Assembly (NCBI RefSeq): GCF_000730605.1 | Contig: NZ_BBIS01000029.1 | Location: 25,500 to 89,499 of the forward strand | Reading direction: 5' to 3' | Length of the DNA: 64,000 nt | From: Pseudomonas monteilii NBRC 103158 = DSM 14164 | Lineage (GTDB): Bacteria > Pseudomonadota > Gammaproteobacteria > Pseudomonadales > Pseudomonadaceae | Shown here: positions 9,963 to 17,785 of the stretch, in pieces | Numbering within the stretch: position 1 is the stretch's first letter | How the letters are laid out: the number at the start of each line of letters is the position of its first letter | Position numbers and translations under genes: made by a program | Notes under the pieces: model-generated | Seen by the model: only the letters and a program-made list of their open reading frames with translations | What the model was told of the DNA's origin: nothing | Database searches by the model: none

Positions 9963-11177
9963 TCAGCGGGAGTTGCCGTTGAAAGCGGGGAGGCGGCCGT
10001 TCAGCGCAGCATGGGCCAGCAGGCCAATGACCAGGCCCCAGAAGGCCCCGCCAATGCCGAACAGGCTGATGTTGGCGGCTGCCGCCAGAAAGGTGATCAA
10101 TGCCGACTCGCGGGCACGGGCATCGGCCATTGCACTGGCCAGGCTGGCACCGATGGTGCCCAGTAAGGCAAGGCCGGCCAGGGTGGTGATGAACGTGCCT
10201 GGGAGGGCCATGAACACACTCGCCAGGGTGACCCCGAACACCCCCACGAGGATGTAGCAGATACCGGCGGCGATCCCTGCTACCCAGCGTTTGCCCGGGT
10301 CTTCATGGGCTTCCTTGCCGGTGCAGATGGCTGCGGTGATGGCGGCGATGTTGAAGGCATGCGAACCGAACGGCGCCATCAGCAATGACCCCAGGCCCGT
10401 GACCGCGACGATCGGGTTGGCGCTGGTCGTGAAGCCATCGTTGCGCAGTACCAGCATGCCAGGCATGTACTGGCCAGTGAGGGTGATCAGGAACAATGGC
10501 AGGGCCACGCTGAGGGCAGCGTTGAGGGAGAAGGTGGGCGCGGTGAATACCGGAGAGGCGAATTCCAGCTTGAGCGTGGTCAGGCCCACTTGCCCTTGCA
10601 GCAGTAAGTAGCCGAGGCCCAGTAGCAGAATGCCGACCACGGCGTAGCGGGCAGTAAAACGCTTGAATGCCACGTAGGCCGCAATCAGCAGCCCGGCCAG
10701 GGCCGGGTCCACCGATAGGCTGGCAAAGGCACCAATACCGAACTGCAACAGGATGCCGGCCAGAAGCCCGGCAGCAATACCGCCAGGGACGACCCGCACC
10801 AGGCGCTCGAAGCACCCGGTAATCCCCAGCACCACGAAGCCGACGGCCGACAGCAGGTAAGCACCAATGGCTTCACTGTAGGGCACGTTGGCCAGGGCGG
10901 TGACCAGGAACGCAGCGGCTGGCGTGGACCAGGCCGTAATCACCGGCGCGCGGCTGTACCAGGACAGCGCCAGGCCGCTGAGGCCGACGCCTATCGACAC
11001 GGCCCAGACCCACGACGACGTCAGCTCGGGGCTCAGCCCGGCAACCTTGGCTGCCTGGAACACCAGGATGAAGGTGCCACCGTAGTTGACGATGACCGAT
11101 ACGATTCCTGCCACAACGGGGTGAAGGATGTCTGCCAGCCGAAACGGAGTTGAAGAGCTTTGTACAGGCGCGTCCAT
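9963..11177 (-). CDS. BenE-type benzoate/H+ symporter family transporter
   Basis: A 404-residue inner-membrane protein with about twelve helices. The early block HPVVAGIVSVIVNYGGTF, the segment SRAPVITAWSTPAAAFL and the central GSHAFNIAAITAAIC block are those of the BenE family. Members move benzoate or related aromatic acids with protons, but several relatives have unknown substrates. Here it is not next to ben or cat genes; it lies between an MFS gene and a DapA-like lyase in one leftward transcript, so the substrate is more likely the compound handled by the two aldolase-type enzymes upstream. I leave the symbol empty because the substrate is uncertain. Confidence 0.82.
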   Translation of the reverse strand: MDAPVQSSSTPFRLADILHPVVAGIVSVIVNYGGTFILVFQAAKVAGLSPELTSSWVWAVSIGVGLSGLALSWYSRAPVITAWSTPAAAFLVTALANVPYSEAIGAYLLSAVGFVVLGITGCFERLVRVVPGGIAAGLLAGILLQFGIGAFASLSVDPALAGLLIAAYVAFKRFTARYAVVGILLLGLGYLLLQGQVGLTTLKLEFASPVFTAPTFSLNAALSVALPLFLITLTGQYMPGMLVLRNDGFTTSANPIVAVTGLGSLLMAPFGSHAFNIAAITAAICTGKEAHEDPGKRWVAGIAAGICYILVGVFGVTLASVFMALPGTFITTLAGLALLGTIGASLASAMADARARESALITFLAAAANISLFGIGGAFWGLVIGLLAHAALNGRLPAFNGNSR

Positions 11178-11272
11178 GGTTGCCTCTGGTAAAGATCAGG
11201 TAGAGCAGCGCAAGGCTGCTTCTATAGAAATGCGCTGCCCGCCAGCGACAGGCTGACGGGCAGGTTTCAGGG

Positions 11273-12160
11273 TCAGCTGGCCAGCGCTACCAGCAGGTTT
11301 TTCAGGTAAGCGCTGCCTTGTGCATCCAGCGGCTGCAGGGGCAGGCGCGGGGCGCCGACATCCTGGCCGAGCAGTTTCAAACCGGCCTTGATGGTGGTGG
11401 GCAGGCCTCGGCGGGTGATGTACTCCAGCAGCTCGTACTGGCGGTAGAACAGCGTGCGGGCTTCGGCCAGCTGGCCTTGCTGCACGGCGTCCCACAGCGC
11501 CAGGTTCAGTGCCGGGATCAGGTTGGGGGCGGCGGTACACCAGCCGGTAGCGCCGGCCACCAGGGCTTCCAGGGTCAGCGGGTTGCAACCGTTATAGAAC
11601 GCAACTTGGCCATCGGTAGCGGTGAACAGGCGGTGCATGCGCTGAATGTCACCGGTGCTTTCCTTGACCATGGTCACATTGGGTACTTCACCCAGGATGC
11701 GCAGGATCAGCTCCACCGACAGGTCGGTGCCGCTGGTGCCCGGGTTGTTATAAAGCATGATCGGGATGTCGATGGCGGCGCCGACCGCCTTGTAGTGGGC
11801 GACCACTTCGGCTTCGGTGAGCTTCCAGTAAGAGATGGGCAGCACCATCACTGCCGTTGCGCCGCAGGCCTGTGCCAGGCGGGCACGCTGCACGGTGCGG
11901 GCAGTGGTCAGGTCAGAGACGCTGACCACGCTGGGCACACGCCCGGCGATGCGTGCCTGGCTGAAGCGCACCACGGTTTCCCATTCGCTGTCGGACAGGT
12001 AGGCCCCTTCGCCGGTGCTGCCCAGCGGTGCGATGGCGTGCACACCGCCTGCAATCAAGCTGTCGATGGACGTGCCCAACGCATCCAGGTCGAGCGTGCC
12101 GTCTGCCGTGAAGGGAGTGATGGTGTAGCCGATAACGCCGCGAATTACAGGTGTAGACAT
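11273..12160 (-). CDS. Dihydrodipicolinate synthase/N-acetylneuraminate lyase family protein
   Basis: A 295-residue TIM-barrel class I aldolase. Family hallmarks are present: GSTGE at 47-51, Tyr137 in MLYNNPG, and the Schiff-base Lys166 in MVKESTG. It is unlikely to be the biosynthetic DapA, since it lies in a catabolic-looking operon with a class II aldolase and two transporters; family members also cleave or dehydrate 2-keto-3-deoxy sugar acids and similar compounds. Spacing to the upstream aldolase gene is 44 bases. Which keto acid is handled cannot be deduced. Confidence 0.85.
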   Translation of the reverse strand: MSTPVIRGVIGYTITPFTADGTLDLDALGTSIDSLIAGGVHAIAPLGSTGEGAYLSDSEWETVVRFSQARIAGRVPSVVSVSDLTTARTVQRARLAQACGATAVMVLPISYWKLTEAEVVAHYKAVGAAIDIPIMLYNNPGTSGTDLSVELILRILGEVPNVTMVKESTGDIQRMHRLFTATDGQVAFYNGCNPLTLEALVAGATGWCTAAPNLIPALNLALWDAVQQGQLAEARTLFYRQYELLEYITRRGLPTTIKAGLKLLGQDVGAPRLPLQPLDAQGSAYLKNLLVALAS

Positions 12161-12204
12161 GACCAGGCACCTTTGCCGTTGTTGAGGAAAGAGTACAGCT
12201 TCGA

Positions 12205-12987
12205 TCAGCCCAGGCAGTCGCCATGGGCACGCAAGGCACGGCGTGCGTAGTAGCTGAACGCGGCGCCATGACGTTTGGGGGTGGAGATCCAGTCGTGGGC
12301 CTCTTTGCCCAGTGCTTCGGGGATAGGGCGTATGTCACCGGCGCCCATGGCCAGCAGTTGCATCTTTGCCGCGCGCTCGAACAGCAGGGCGAGCACGCAG
12401 GCTTCTTCAATCGAGCCACCGGCGATCAGCAGGCCGTGGTGGGAAAGCAGGATGGCGCGTTTGTCGCCAATTGCCTTCGCGATGATTTCGCCTTCTTCGT
12501 TGCCCACCGGCACGCCGGGCCATTCCTTGAGGAAGGCGCAGTCGTCGAACAGTGGGCACAGGTCCATGTGCGAGATGGCCAGCGGCACTTCCAGCATTGA
12601 CAGCGCGGCGCTGTGCAGCGGGTGGGTGTGGATGATGCAGTTGACGTCGGGGCGGGCGCGGTACAGCCAGCTGTGGAAGCGGTTGGCCGGGTTAGCCATG
12701 CCGCGGCCTTGCAGCACGGTGAGGTCCTCGTCTACCACCAGCAGGTTGGAGGCGGCGATTTCGTCGAAGCCCAGGCCCAGTTGTTGGGTGTAATAAGTGC
12801 CGGGCTCCTGCGCGCGGGCGGTGATCTGCCCGGCCAGGCCGGAATCGTGGCCGCCGTCAAACAGGATGCGGCAGGTGAGGGCGAGTTTTTGCCGGGGGGT
12901 GTAGGTGTTGTCGGCCAGCGCCGTCAGCATCTGCTGCTGAGCGAGTTTGACCAGCTGGTCCTTGGGGGCCTGCATGGTGGTCGTCAT
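12205..12987 (-). CDS. Class II aldolase/adducin family protein
   Basis: About 260 residues. The metal-binding motif IHTHPLHSAALSML and the third histidine region LLSHHGLLIAGG are those of class II aldolases (L-fuculose-phosphate aldolase, adducin head). These enzymes use Zn for retro-aldol cleavage or decarboxylation. The start MTTTMQAPKDQ at 12987 is chosen; ATGs at 13002 and 12975 are also possible, and the longer reading to 13098 is an unlikely leader. It is the first gene of the leftward four-gene operon with the DapA-like lyase, BenE-type symporter and MFS. Confidence 0.84.
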   Translation of the reverse strand: MTTTMQAPKDQLVKLAQQQMLTALADNTYTPRQKLALTCRILFDGGHDSGLAGQITARAQEPGTYYTQQLGLGFDEIAASNLLVVDEDLTVLQGRGMANPANRFHSWLYRARPDVNCIIHTHPLHSAALSMLEVPLAISHMDLCPLFDDCAFLKEWPGVPVGNEEGEIIAKAIGDKRAILLSHHGLLIAGGSIEEACVLALLFERAAKMQLLAMGAGDIRPIPEALGKEAHDWISTPKRHGAAFSYYARRALRAHGDCLG

Positions 12988-13139
12988 GGGCGGTACCTGC
13001 ATGGGAAAGGGCAATGGGTTGCTGATGGACAGGTGGCTGTCATCAGGACACAGCGCGATATTAATGACACAAGGTGTCATATGCAAGCGATGTGTCATGC
13101 CCTGGCTTCTTTACAGGATCTGAAAGTGGCGCGGTGACT

Positions 13140-13222
13140 GTGGGAGCGGGTATGCCCGCGAATCAGGCGATGCGGCGGATGGCACGGGCTTCGCCCGTGT
13201 TCGCGGGCGCGCCCGCTCCCAC
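13140..13222. repeat. Inverted pair of REP elements
   Basis: GTGGGAGCGGG at 13140-13150 is matched by its exact reverse complement at 13212-13222, and a second hairpin (CACGGGC, TTC, GCCCGTG) sits in the centre at 13183-13199. This is a REP pair of P. putida type. It fills the roughly 320-bp gap between the aldolase gene and the 3' end of the mannitol gene, with no other feature seen there. It could act as an mRNA end or as a target of a REP-associated transposase. Confidence 0.8.
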
Positions 13223-13307
13223 GGTGATCGTGCCCAGCATTCAAGGGTTACTCGAGAAAGTCGCTCGCACAGGGTGGTGGTGCCAACGCCCTTGATGCAT
13301 CACGGCA

Positions 13308-15452
13308 TCAGGTGCCTACGCATAGTTTGTCCACTCCGGTTTTCACTTCCTTTGGCATGTGTTGCCGGAAAGCACCAGAAATTGCTGTGATCAGTTGCGC
13401 ATCCCTGACTGGGTCCAACCCTGGAAAACGCTTGCCGTTGTAGTCGCCGTCATGGGTAAGCACGGCTTCTACACTGGCGTCATTGGCCTGGTACACCTGC
13501 CTGATCGCCTGGGCTTCGAGGTCCTTGGTTTCTTTGCCATGCAGGGCGTGATGCAGGGCCAGCGCCACACCCAACGCAAGCCCGGGGGTCTGAATACCAT
13601 GCTTGTGGGCCAGCTCGATGCTGCTGAAAATGCGTTCGTTGCGCTGAAGCTTGCGCAACGGGTCGCGCCCCACCCGGGCACAAGGGTCTTTGAACGAGGT
13701 TTTGCAGCGCTCCAGGAAGGTATCGGCAAAACGGCTGACCACTTCCGCCATCTGTGGGTACTCCGCCACCAGCGCGGGGCCGACTTCCTGGTGAATCAGG
13801 CGCTCGGCCAGTTCGCTCACCTGTGCATCGCCCATACCTTGGCCTACCGAGTCATGGCCCAGCAGGCTGGCGTACCAGGCAACGATGGCATGCGGGCCAT
13901 TCCACAAGCGGTTCTTGATGACCTGGATCTGGGTGATGTCAGGCACCGTCTTCACCTGGCGCAGGCGTTCGAGCAGGTCGCTGCCATGCTCTACATACAG
14001 CGGCATGTCGGGTTCGCTGTTGAACAGGATCAGGTGCAACTGGCTCATCGCACTGCTGGGCTGGGCAAAGGGCCTGAAGCGCCCGATCAGTCGTTCGTAT
14101 TCAGGCACTGGCGTCGATGCCTTTGTGGCGACTACCGGCTCGTCTTCCAGGCTGTTCTGGAACATCTGCGACTTGATGCGCAGTTGCCGTACCAGTGCGT
14201 CGTTGCTGAGCTTGGAGACGATGCGGCTGACCACCGTTTCGGCGAAGTGGGTCTTTTCCAGCACTTGCTCGCCGATTGCTGGCGGGCACAGCAATGCCAG
14301 CTCCGCTTGCACATGGCGGCGCACAAACGCAGCGCCGCCCACCTTGTTCAGCACGATCAGCAACGTCAGCTCACGGCCACGGCGTTCGAAGCGCTTCAAC
14401 AGGCCTTTGGCAATCACCTGCGCCTGGTTGCGGATGGCCTGCTCGGGCAGGCTGAGGCCGACAATTTCGGCAGCGGTGTACATGTGGACCAGTGCATCAT
14501 CATCGTCCATGTCGATCATGCGCACATTGTCGATGGTCTGGTCGAACGAAGTGGCCCCGTAGCGCACACTGTAACGGCCGAAGGCATTGACGCTTTCACG
14601 CAGCATGCGCGAGCGGGTCGCGGCAATGATCTCACAAGGCCGGGTGTAGCCATCCCAATGGGAAAAGACCTGCGTCAGGTAGCCACCCCCGATGGCGCCG
14701 AAACCATGAATGCCCACGCGGAACTGGTTCATGGAGGCCGGGAAGGTTTCGTTCAATTCGGGCATGCCCAGGTCGGGAACGCACTCGCTCAAATCGGCCA
14801 GGAACTCGGTCATGCTGCGGTAGGCCTTGAGCGCGCCTGCCTTGATCTCGGGGGCTGGCGGTTTGATATCTTCGATAAGGATCGCCTGCCCCTGAGCGCG
14901 CATTGCCGAGAGCATGCCGTTCTCCGAGTCCTCGACCATGAAGCATTGGCCCGGCTCGCAATTGAGCGCGCGGGCGGCTTTCAGGAAAATCTCGGGGTGG
15001 GGTTTACCCTGGCTGACTTCATCGCCGCACACGGTGATATCGAAGTACTTCAGCACATTGGCGTTGATCAGGTATTCCTCGGCGATGGCACGGCGGCTGG
15101 ACGTGGCTACCGCCATGGTCAGGCCCGACTTGCGCAGGCGCTCCAGCACTTCCAGCAGGCCGGCCTTGATCGGTACGCCGTGATTGCGTACGTACTCCAG
15201 CTCAAGTTCATCCGCGCGTTTGCGGATTTCAGCATAAGGGAAGTCTTCACCGTTGTGCGCCTTGGCGAGGGCTTCGGCTTTTTTTGCGCTCAGGCCCAGT
15301 GAGCCGATCAGTGTGTGCTCGCCCAGCGCCTTGCCGAAGATTTCCAGTGAGGCTTGCTTGAGCGTTCTGAAGCGCAAGCGCTCGGTGTCGAAGAGGGTGC
15401 CATCCATGTCGAAGATGGCGCTATGAATCTGTTTGCCTTGAAATAAAAGCAT
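13308..15452 (-). CDS. mtlD: Bifunctional mannitol-1-phosphate phosphatase/dehydrogenase (HAD-MtlD fusion)
   Basis: About 714 residues. The N-terminal HAD domain (1-210) has DMDGT at 15-19, the Thr/Ser loop ATSS, Lys150 in GKPHPEIF and the acidic motif EDSENG at 174-179. The C-terminal half opens with a Rossmann turn GIHGFGAIGGGY (about 247-258) and continues as a mannitol dehydrogenase-like enzyme. This layout matches the known bifunctional mannitol-1-phosphate dehydrogenase/phosphatase of Acinetobacter baylyi, which makes mannitol as a compatible solute from fructose-6-phosphate. The start MLLFQGKQ at 15452 has AGGGG a few bases upstream; the extended reading to 15803 has no family match. 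A role in salt tolerance is inferred from the family. Confidence 0.83.
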   Translation of the reverse strand: MLLFQGKQIHSAIFDMDGTLFDTERLRFRTLKQASLEIFGKALGEHTLIGSLGLSAKKAEALAKAHNGEDFPYAEIRKRADELELEYVRNHGVPIKAGLLEVLERLRKSGLTMAVATSSRRAIAEEYLINANVLKYFDITVCGDEVSQGKPHPEIFLKAARALNCEPGQCFMVEDSENGMLSAMRAQGQAILIEDIKPPAPEIKAGALKAYRSMTEFLADLSECVPDLGMPELNETFPASMNQFRVGIHGFGAIGGGYLTQVFSHWDGYTRPCEIIAATRSRMLRESVNAFGRYSVRYGATSFDQTIDNVRMIDMDDDDALVHMYTAAEIVGLSLPEQAIRNQAQVIAKGLLKRFERRGRELTLLIVLNKVGGAAFVRRHVQAELALLCPPAIGEQVLEKTHFAETVVSRIVSKLSNDALVRQLRIKSQMFQNSLEDEPVVATKASTPVPEYERLIGRFRPFAQPSSAMSQLHLILFNSEPDMPLYVEHGSDLLERLRQVKTVPDITQIQVIKNRLWNGPHAIVAWYASLLGHDSVGQGMGDAQVSELAERLIHQEVGPALVAEYPQMAEVVSRFADTFLERCKTSFKDPCARVGRDPLRKLQRNERIFSSIELAHKHGIQTPGLALGVALALHHALHGKETKDLEAQAIRQVYQANDASVEAVLTHDGDYNGKRFPGLDPVRDAQLITAISGAFRQHMPKEVKTGVDKLCVGT

Positions 15453-15838
15453 TGAGTGTTGCCCCTGTAAGTGCGTCAGACATCCCGCCTGTAGCAAGCG
15501 AGAACGGCGTTGTGCGCTGCAGCGTTGGCAGTCAGGTCGGGGGCAGGCGTTTGGCAGGTGCACGCTCGGGCGTGACACAGAGGTAAGGCGGGGCAGAGCG
15601 GGGCGTGCAGAGCAGTGTTGCGAGTTTGGAGGCGAGGCGGATGACGCGTTTGCCTTTGAGGTCACGCCCACTGGCTGCAGTCCGGTTTGCAGGCAGTGGG
15701 CGCAAGTAGCGATGGATACGTGTGATTCCTGGCATGAGGTGCTTTGCTTCCTTTTTCGTTGCGGGTGATCCTTTTTCAGCCTTGCACGTATGCGCGCCGC
15801 CATGCAAGGCTTGGGCTTCCGTTACCAGGTGAACCGCA
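15453..15838. other. 386-bp divergent intergenic region with a doubtful 67-codon ORF
   Basis: This gap separates the mannitol gene from the DUF3144 gene and must hold both promoters. On the minus strand an ORF from 15735 to 15532 would encode a 67-residue Arg/Lys-rich peptide beginning MPGITRIHRYLRPL. It has no clear Shine-Dalgarno sequence or recognised domain, and I do not call it a gene. If mtlD is osmotically induced, the controlling sites should be here, but I see no motif I can name. Confidence 0.3.
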
Positions 15839-16135
15839 ATGACCCAAGCTACCGATCAGGCCTTTTACGACCGCGCCGATGCACACATCGACCTGGCCAA
15901 CCAGCAGATCGAAAAATTCGAAGACCTGGGCAAGGTCAGCGCCTCGCTCACCTTCGGCGCGACCCGTTTCAGTGCCTGGATGAGCGCCCGCAGCTTCAAG
16001 AGCGGCGCGGAGCTGGCAGCCGCCCGGGAAGAGATTCTGAAGTACTTCTGCGAGCAGTACCGGATGATGCTCGAAGACAACCTGGACGAGCACATCGAGC
16101 ACTTTGACCGCTTTGTGCTGGGCAAAGGCGACTGA
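15839..16135 (+). CDS. DUF3144 family protein
   Basis: A 98-residue, acidic, mainly alpha-helical cytoplasmic protein starting MTQATDQAFYDRADAHIDLANQQI and containing SLTFGATRFSAWM and EQYRMMLEDNLDEHIEHFD, the conserved blocks of DUF3144. Members are small proteins of unknown function in gammaproteobacteria. It diverges from the mannitol fusion gene and ends 11 bases before the convergent soxR stop. Nothing in the sequence shows a catalytic site. Confidence 0.78.
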   Translation: MTQATDQAFYDRADAHIDLANQQIEKFEDLGKVSASLTFGATRFSAWMSARSFKSGAELAAAREEILKYFCEQYRMMLEDNLDEHIEHFDRFVLGKGD

Positions 16136-16146
16136 CACGCGTGCGG

Positions 16147-16602
16147 CTAGCGGGCCTTCTTTTCGAGAATCCGCGCCCCGCTACCTTCCTTGGCCAGCAC
16201 ATCCTCGGGGTTGCGCAACGGGCAATCCTCCAGCGACAGGCAACCGCAACCAATGCAGTTGTCCAGGCTGTCGCGCAGGGCCTCCAGCGTGCGGATGCGG
16301 GCGTTCAGGTCTTCGCGCCAGGCCGTGGACATCTCGCCCCATTGCGCCGCCGTGAGCTTGCTGTTGGGTGCATAACGGCTGAAGGCCTGTTTGATTTCCT
16401 CCAGCGCAATACCGGTGCGCTGCGCCACCTTGATGATCGCCAGCGTACGCAGCACCAGCGCGGGAAAGCGGCGCTGATTGCCGGCGGTGCGGACACTGGC
16501 GATCAGCCCCTTGGACTCGTAGAAGTGCAGCGCAGACACCGCCACGCCGCTGCGCCTGGACACTTCGCCTACCGTGAGCATCCGCGTGTTGTCCGCTGCC
16601 AT
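16147..16602 (-). CDS. soxR: Redox-sensitive transcriptional activator SoxR
   Basis: About 151 residues. An N-terminal MerR-type helix-turn-helix (MLTVGEVSRRSGVAVSALHFYESKGLI) is followed by a dimerisation helix and the [2Fe-2S] cluster loop CIGCGCLSLEDC, giving C-x2-C-x-C-x5-C, diagnostic of SoxR. Oxidation of the cluster by redox-cycling compounds turns the bound regulator into an activator. In pseudomonads SoxR typically controls efflux and monooxygenase genes rather than soxS. The start MAADNTRML at 16602 is preferred over 16695. It is divergent from the RND efflux genes, with its box in the shared promoter. Confidence 0.93.
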   Translation of the reverse strand: MAADNTRMLTVGEVSRRSGVAVSALHFYESKGLIASVRTAGNQRRFPALVLRTLAIIKVAQRTGIALEEIKQAFSRYAPNSKLTAAQWGEMSTAWREDLNARIRTLEALRDSLDNCIGCGCLSLEDCPLRNPEDVLAKEGSGARILEKKAR

Positions 16603-16607
16603 GCCTG

Positions 16608-16638
16608 TTGACCTCAAGTTAAGTTGAGCTCTTATAGT
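16608..16638 (+). promoter_or_regulatory. SoxR-box promoter of the RND efflux operon (19-bp spacer)
   Basis: TTGACC (16608-16613) and TATAGT (16633-16638) are separated by 19 bp, the long spacer typical of MerR/SoxR-activated promoters. The interrupted palindrome CTCAAGTTAAGTTGAG (16613-16628) fills the spacer and closely resembles the SoxR box CCTCAAGTTAACTTGAGG. It lies 50 bp upstream of the membrane-fusion gene and next to soxR itself, so SoxR probably controls both directions. Confidence 0.82.
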
Positions 16639-16687
16639 CCTGCCCGATCTTCCCCGCAACCGCTTTCCTGATTGATCGGAGCACTGC

Positions 16688-17785
16688 ATGAACAAAAGGA
16701 CGTTACTGGCCTGTGCCGGCGTTGTGGCAGGTGTGCTGGCGGGCGCCTATGCGCTGGTGGGCAACAGCTCGATGCAACCCTCTGCTGCCGCATGGCCGGC
16801 AACCAAGGTGGCGCTGGCCACGGCCGAGCAGGTGCAGGTGGCGCGGCAGAACTTTGCCTCGGGGGAGCTGGAGGCGGTCAACCAGGTGCAGGTGGCGGCC
16901 GAGGTGGCGGGGCGCATTACCCGTATCGCGTTCGAGTCTGGGCAGACCGTCACCGCCGGGCAGGTACTGGTGCAGCTCAATGACGGCCCGGAGCAGGCCC
17001 AGCGCCAGCAGTTGCGGGCCAAACTGCGTAACGCCGAAGTGGTGTTGCAGCGCAGCCGCAAACTGTTAGCTATGCGTGCTGTATCGCAAGAACTGTTCGA
17101 TAACGCCGCCACTGCCGTGGAAGTGGCCAGTGGCGAGTTGCAGCACGTCGAGGCGTTGATCGCGCAGAAGGCCATCCGTGCACCGTTCGCCGGCAAGCTG
17201 GGTATTCGCCGTGTACATCAGGGCCAATACCTGGGCGCTGGCGAGACTATCGTCAGCCTGGCAGATACCCGCCAGTTGCACGTCAACTTCTCCTTGGGCG
17301 AGCAGGCTGCGCCCGACGTGCAGGTGGGGCAGGTGCTGGTACTGGATGTGGATGCCGTGCGCGGCCGAGGCTTAAAGGCCCAGGTAGTGGCGGTCGACCC
17401 GGTTGTCAGCAAGGCGCGCCTGGTGCAGGTGCAGGCCGCCTTGGTGAACCCGGACGGGCAGTTGCAGCCGGGCATGTACGCCAGCGTACGCCTGGACGCG
17501 GCACAGCCGTCGACGGTGCTGGCCGTACCAGAAACCGCAATTACCTACACCGCCTATGGGCAGACGGTGTTCGTCGCCACCCGGGACGCGGAGCATGGCA
17601 CCCGTGTGAAACGGGTGCAGGTCACCACCGGTGAGCGCTGGCAGGGGCGGGTGGAAGTGACCTCTGGCCTTGCGCCGGGTGATCAGGTGGTGGTCTCTGG
17701 CCAGCTGAAACTGAACGATGGCATGTCTGTCGAGCCGGTGACCCAGGACAGCCTGCAGGCCAGCCAGGGAGGGCGGCAATCGTGA
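16688..17785 (+). CDS. RND efflux periplasmic adaptor subunit (MexH-like)
   Basis: A 365-residue membrane-fusion protein. An N-terminal hydrophobic segment (ACAGVVAGVLAGAYALVG) anchors or exports it, followed by the lipoyl halves (VNQVQVAAEVAGRITRI and IRAPFAGKLGIRRVHQGQ), an alpha-hairpin between them and the beta-barrel domain. Adaptors link the inner-membrane RND pump to an outer-membrane channel. The gene follows the SoxR promoter and overlaps the pump gene by four bases. In P. aeruginosa SoxR activates mexGHI-opmD; here only the MexH/MexI-like pair is present, without mexG or an outer-membrane factor. The MexH name rests on regulation and layout, not on an alignment. Confidence 0.88.
   Translation: MNKRTLLACAGVVAGVLAGAYALVGNSSMQPSAAAWPATKVALATAEQVQVARQNFASGELEAVNQVQVAAEVAGRITRIAFESGQTVTAGQVLVQLNDGPEQAQRQQLRAKLRNAEVVLQRSRKLLAMRAVSQELFDNAATAVEVASGELQHVEALIAQKAIRAPFAGKLGIRRVHQGQYLGAGETIVSLADTRQLHVNFSLGEQAAPDVQVGQVLVLDVDAVRGRGLKAQVVAVDPVVSKARLVQVQAALVNPDGQLQPGMYASVRLDAAQPSTVLAVPETAITYTAYGQTVFVATRDAEHGTRVKRVQVTTGERWQGRVEVTSGLAPGDQVVVSGQLKLNDGMSVEPVTQDSLQASQGGRQS

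Noticed and set aside
13140..13222. CRISPR-like palindromic repeats
   Set aside because: The repeats are REP palindromes: inverted, unevenly spaced and shared with other intergenic sites. No array of direct repeats with unique spacers exists in the window.
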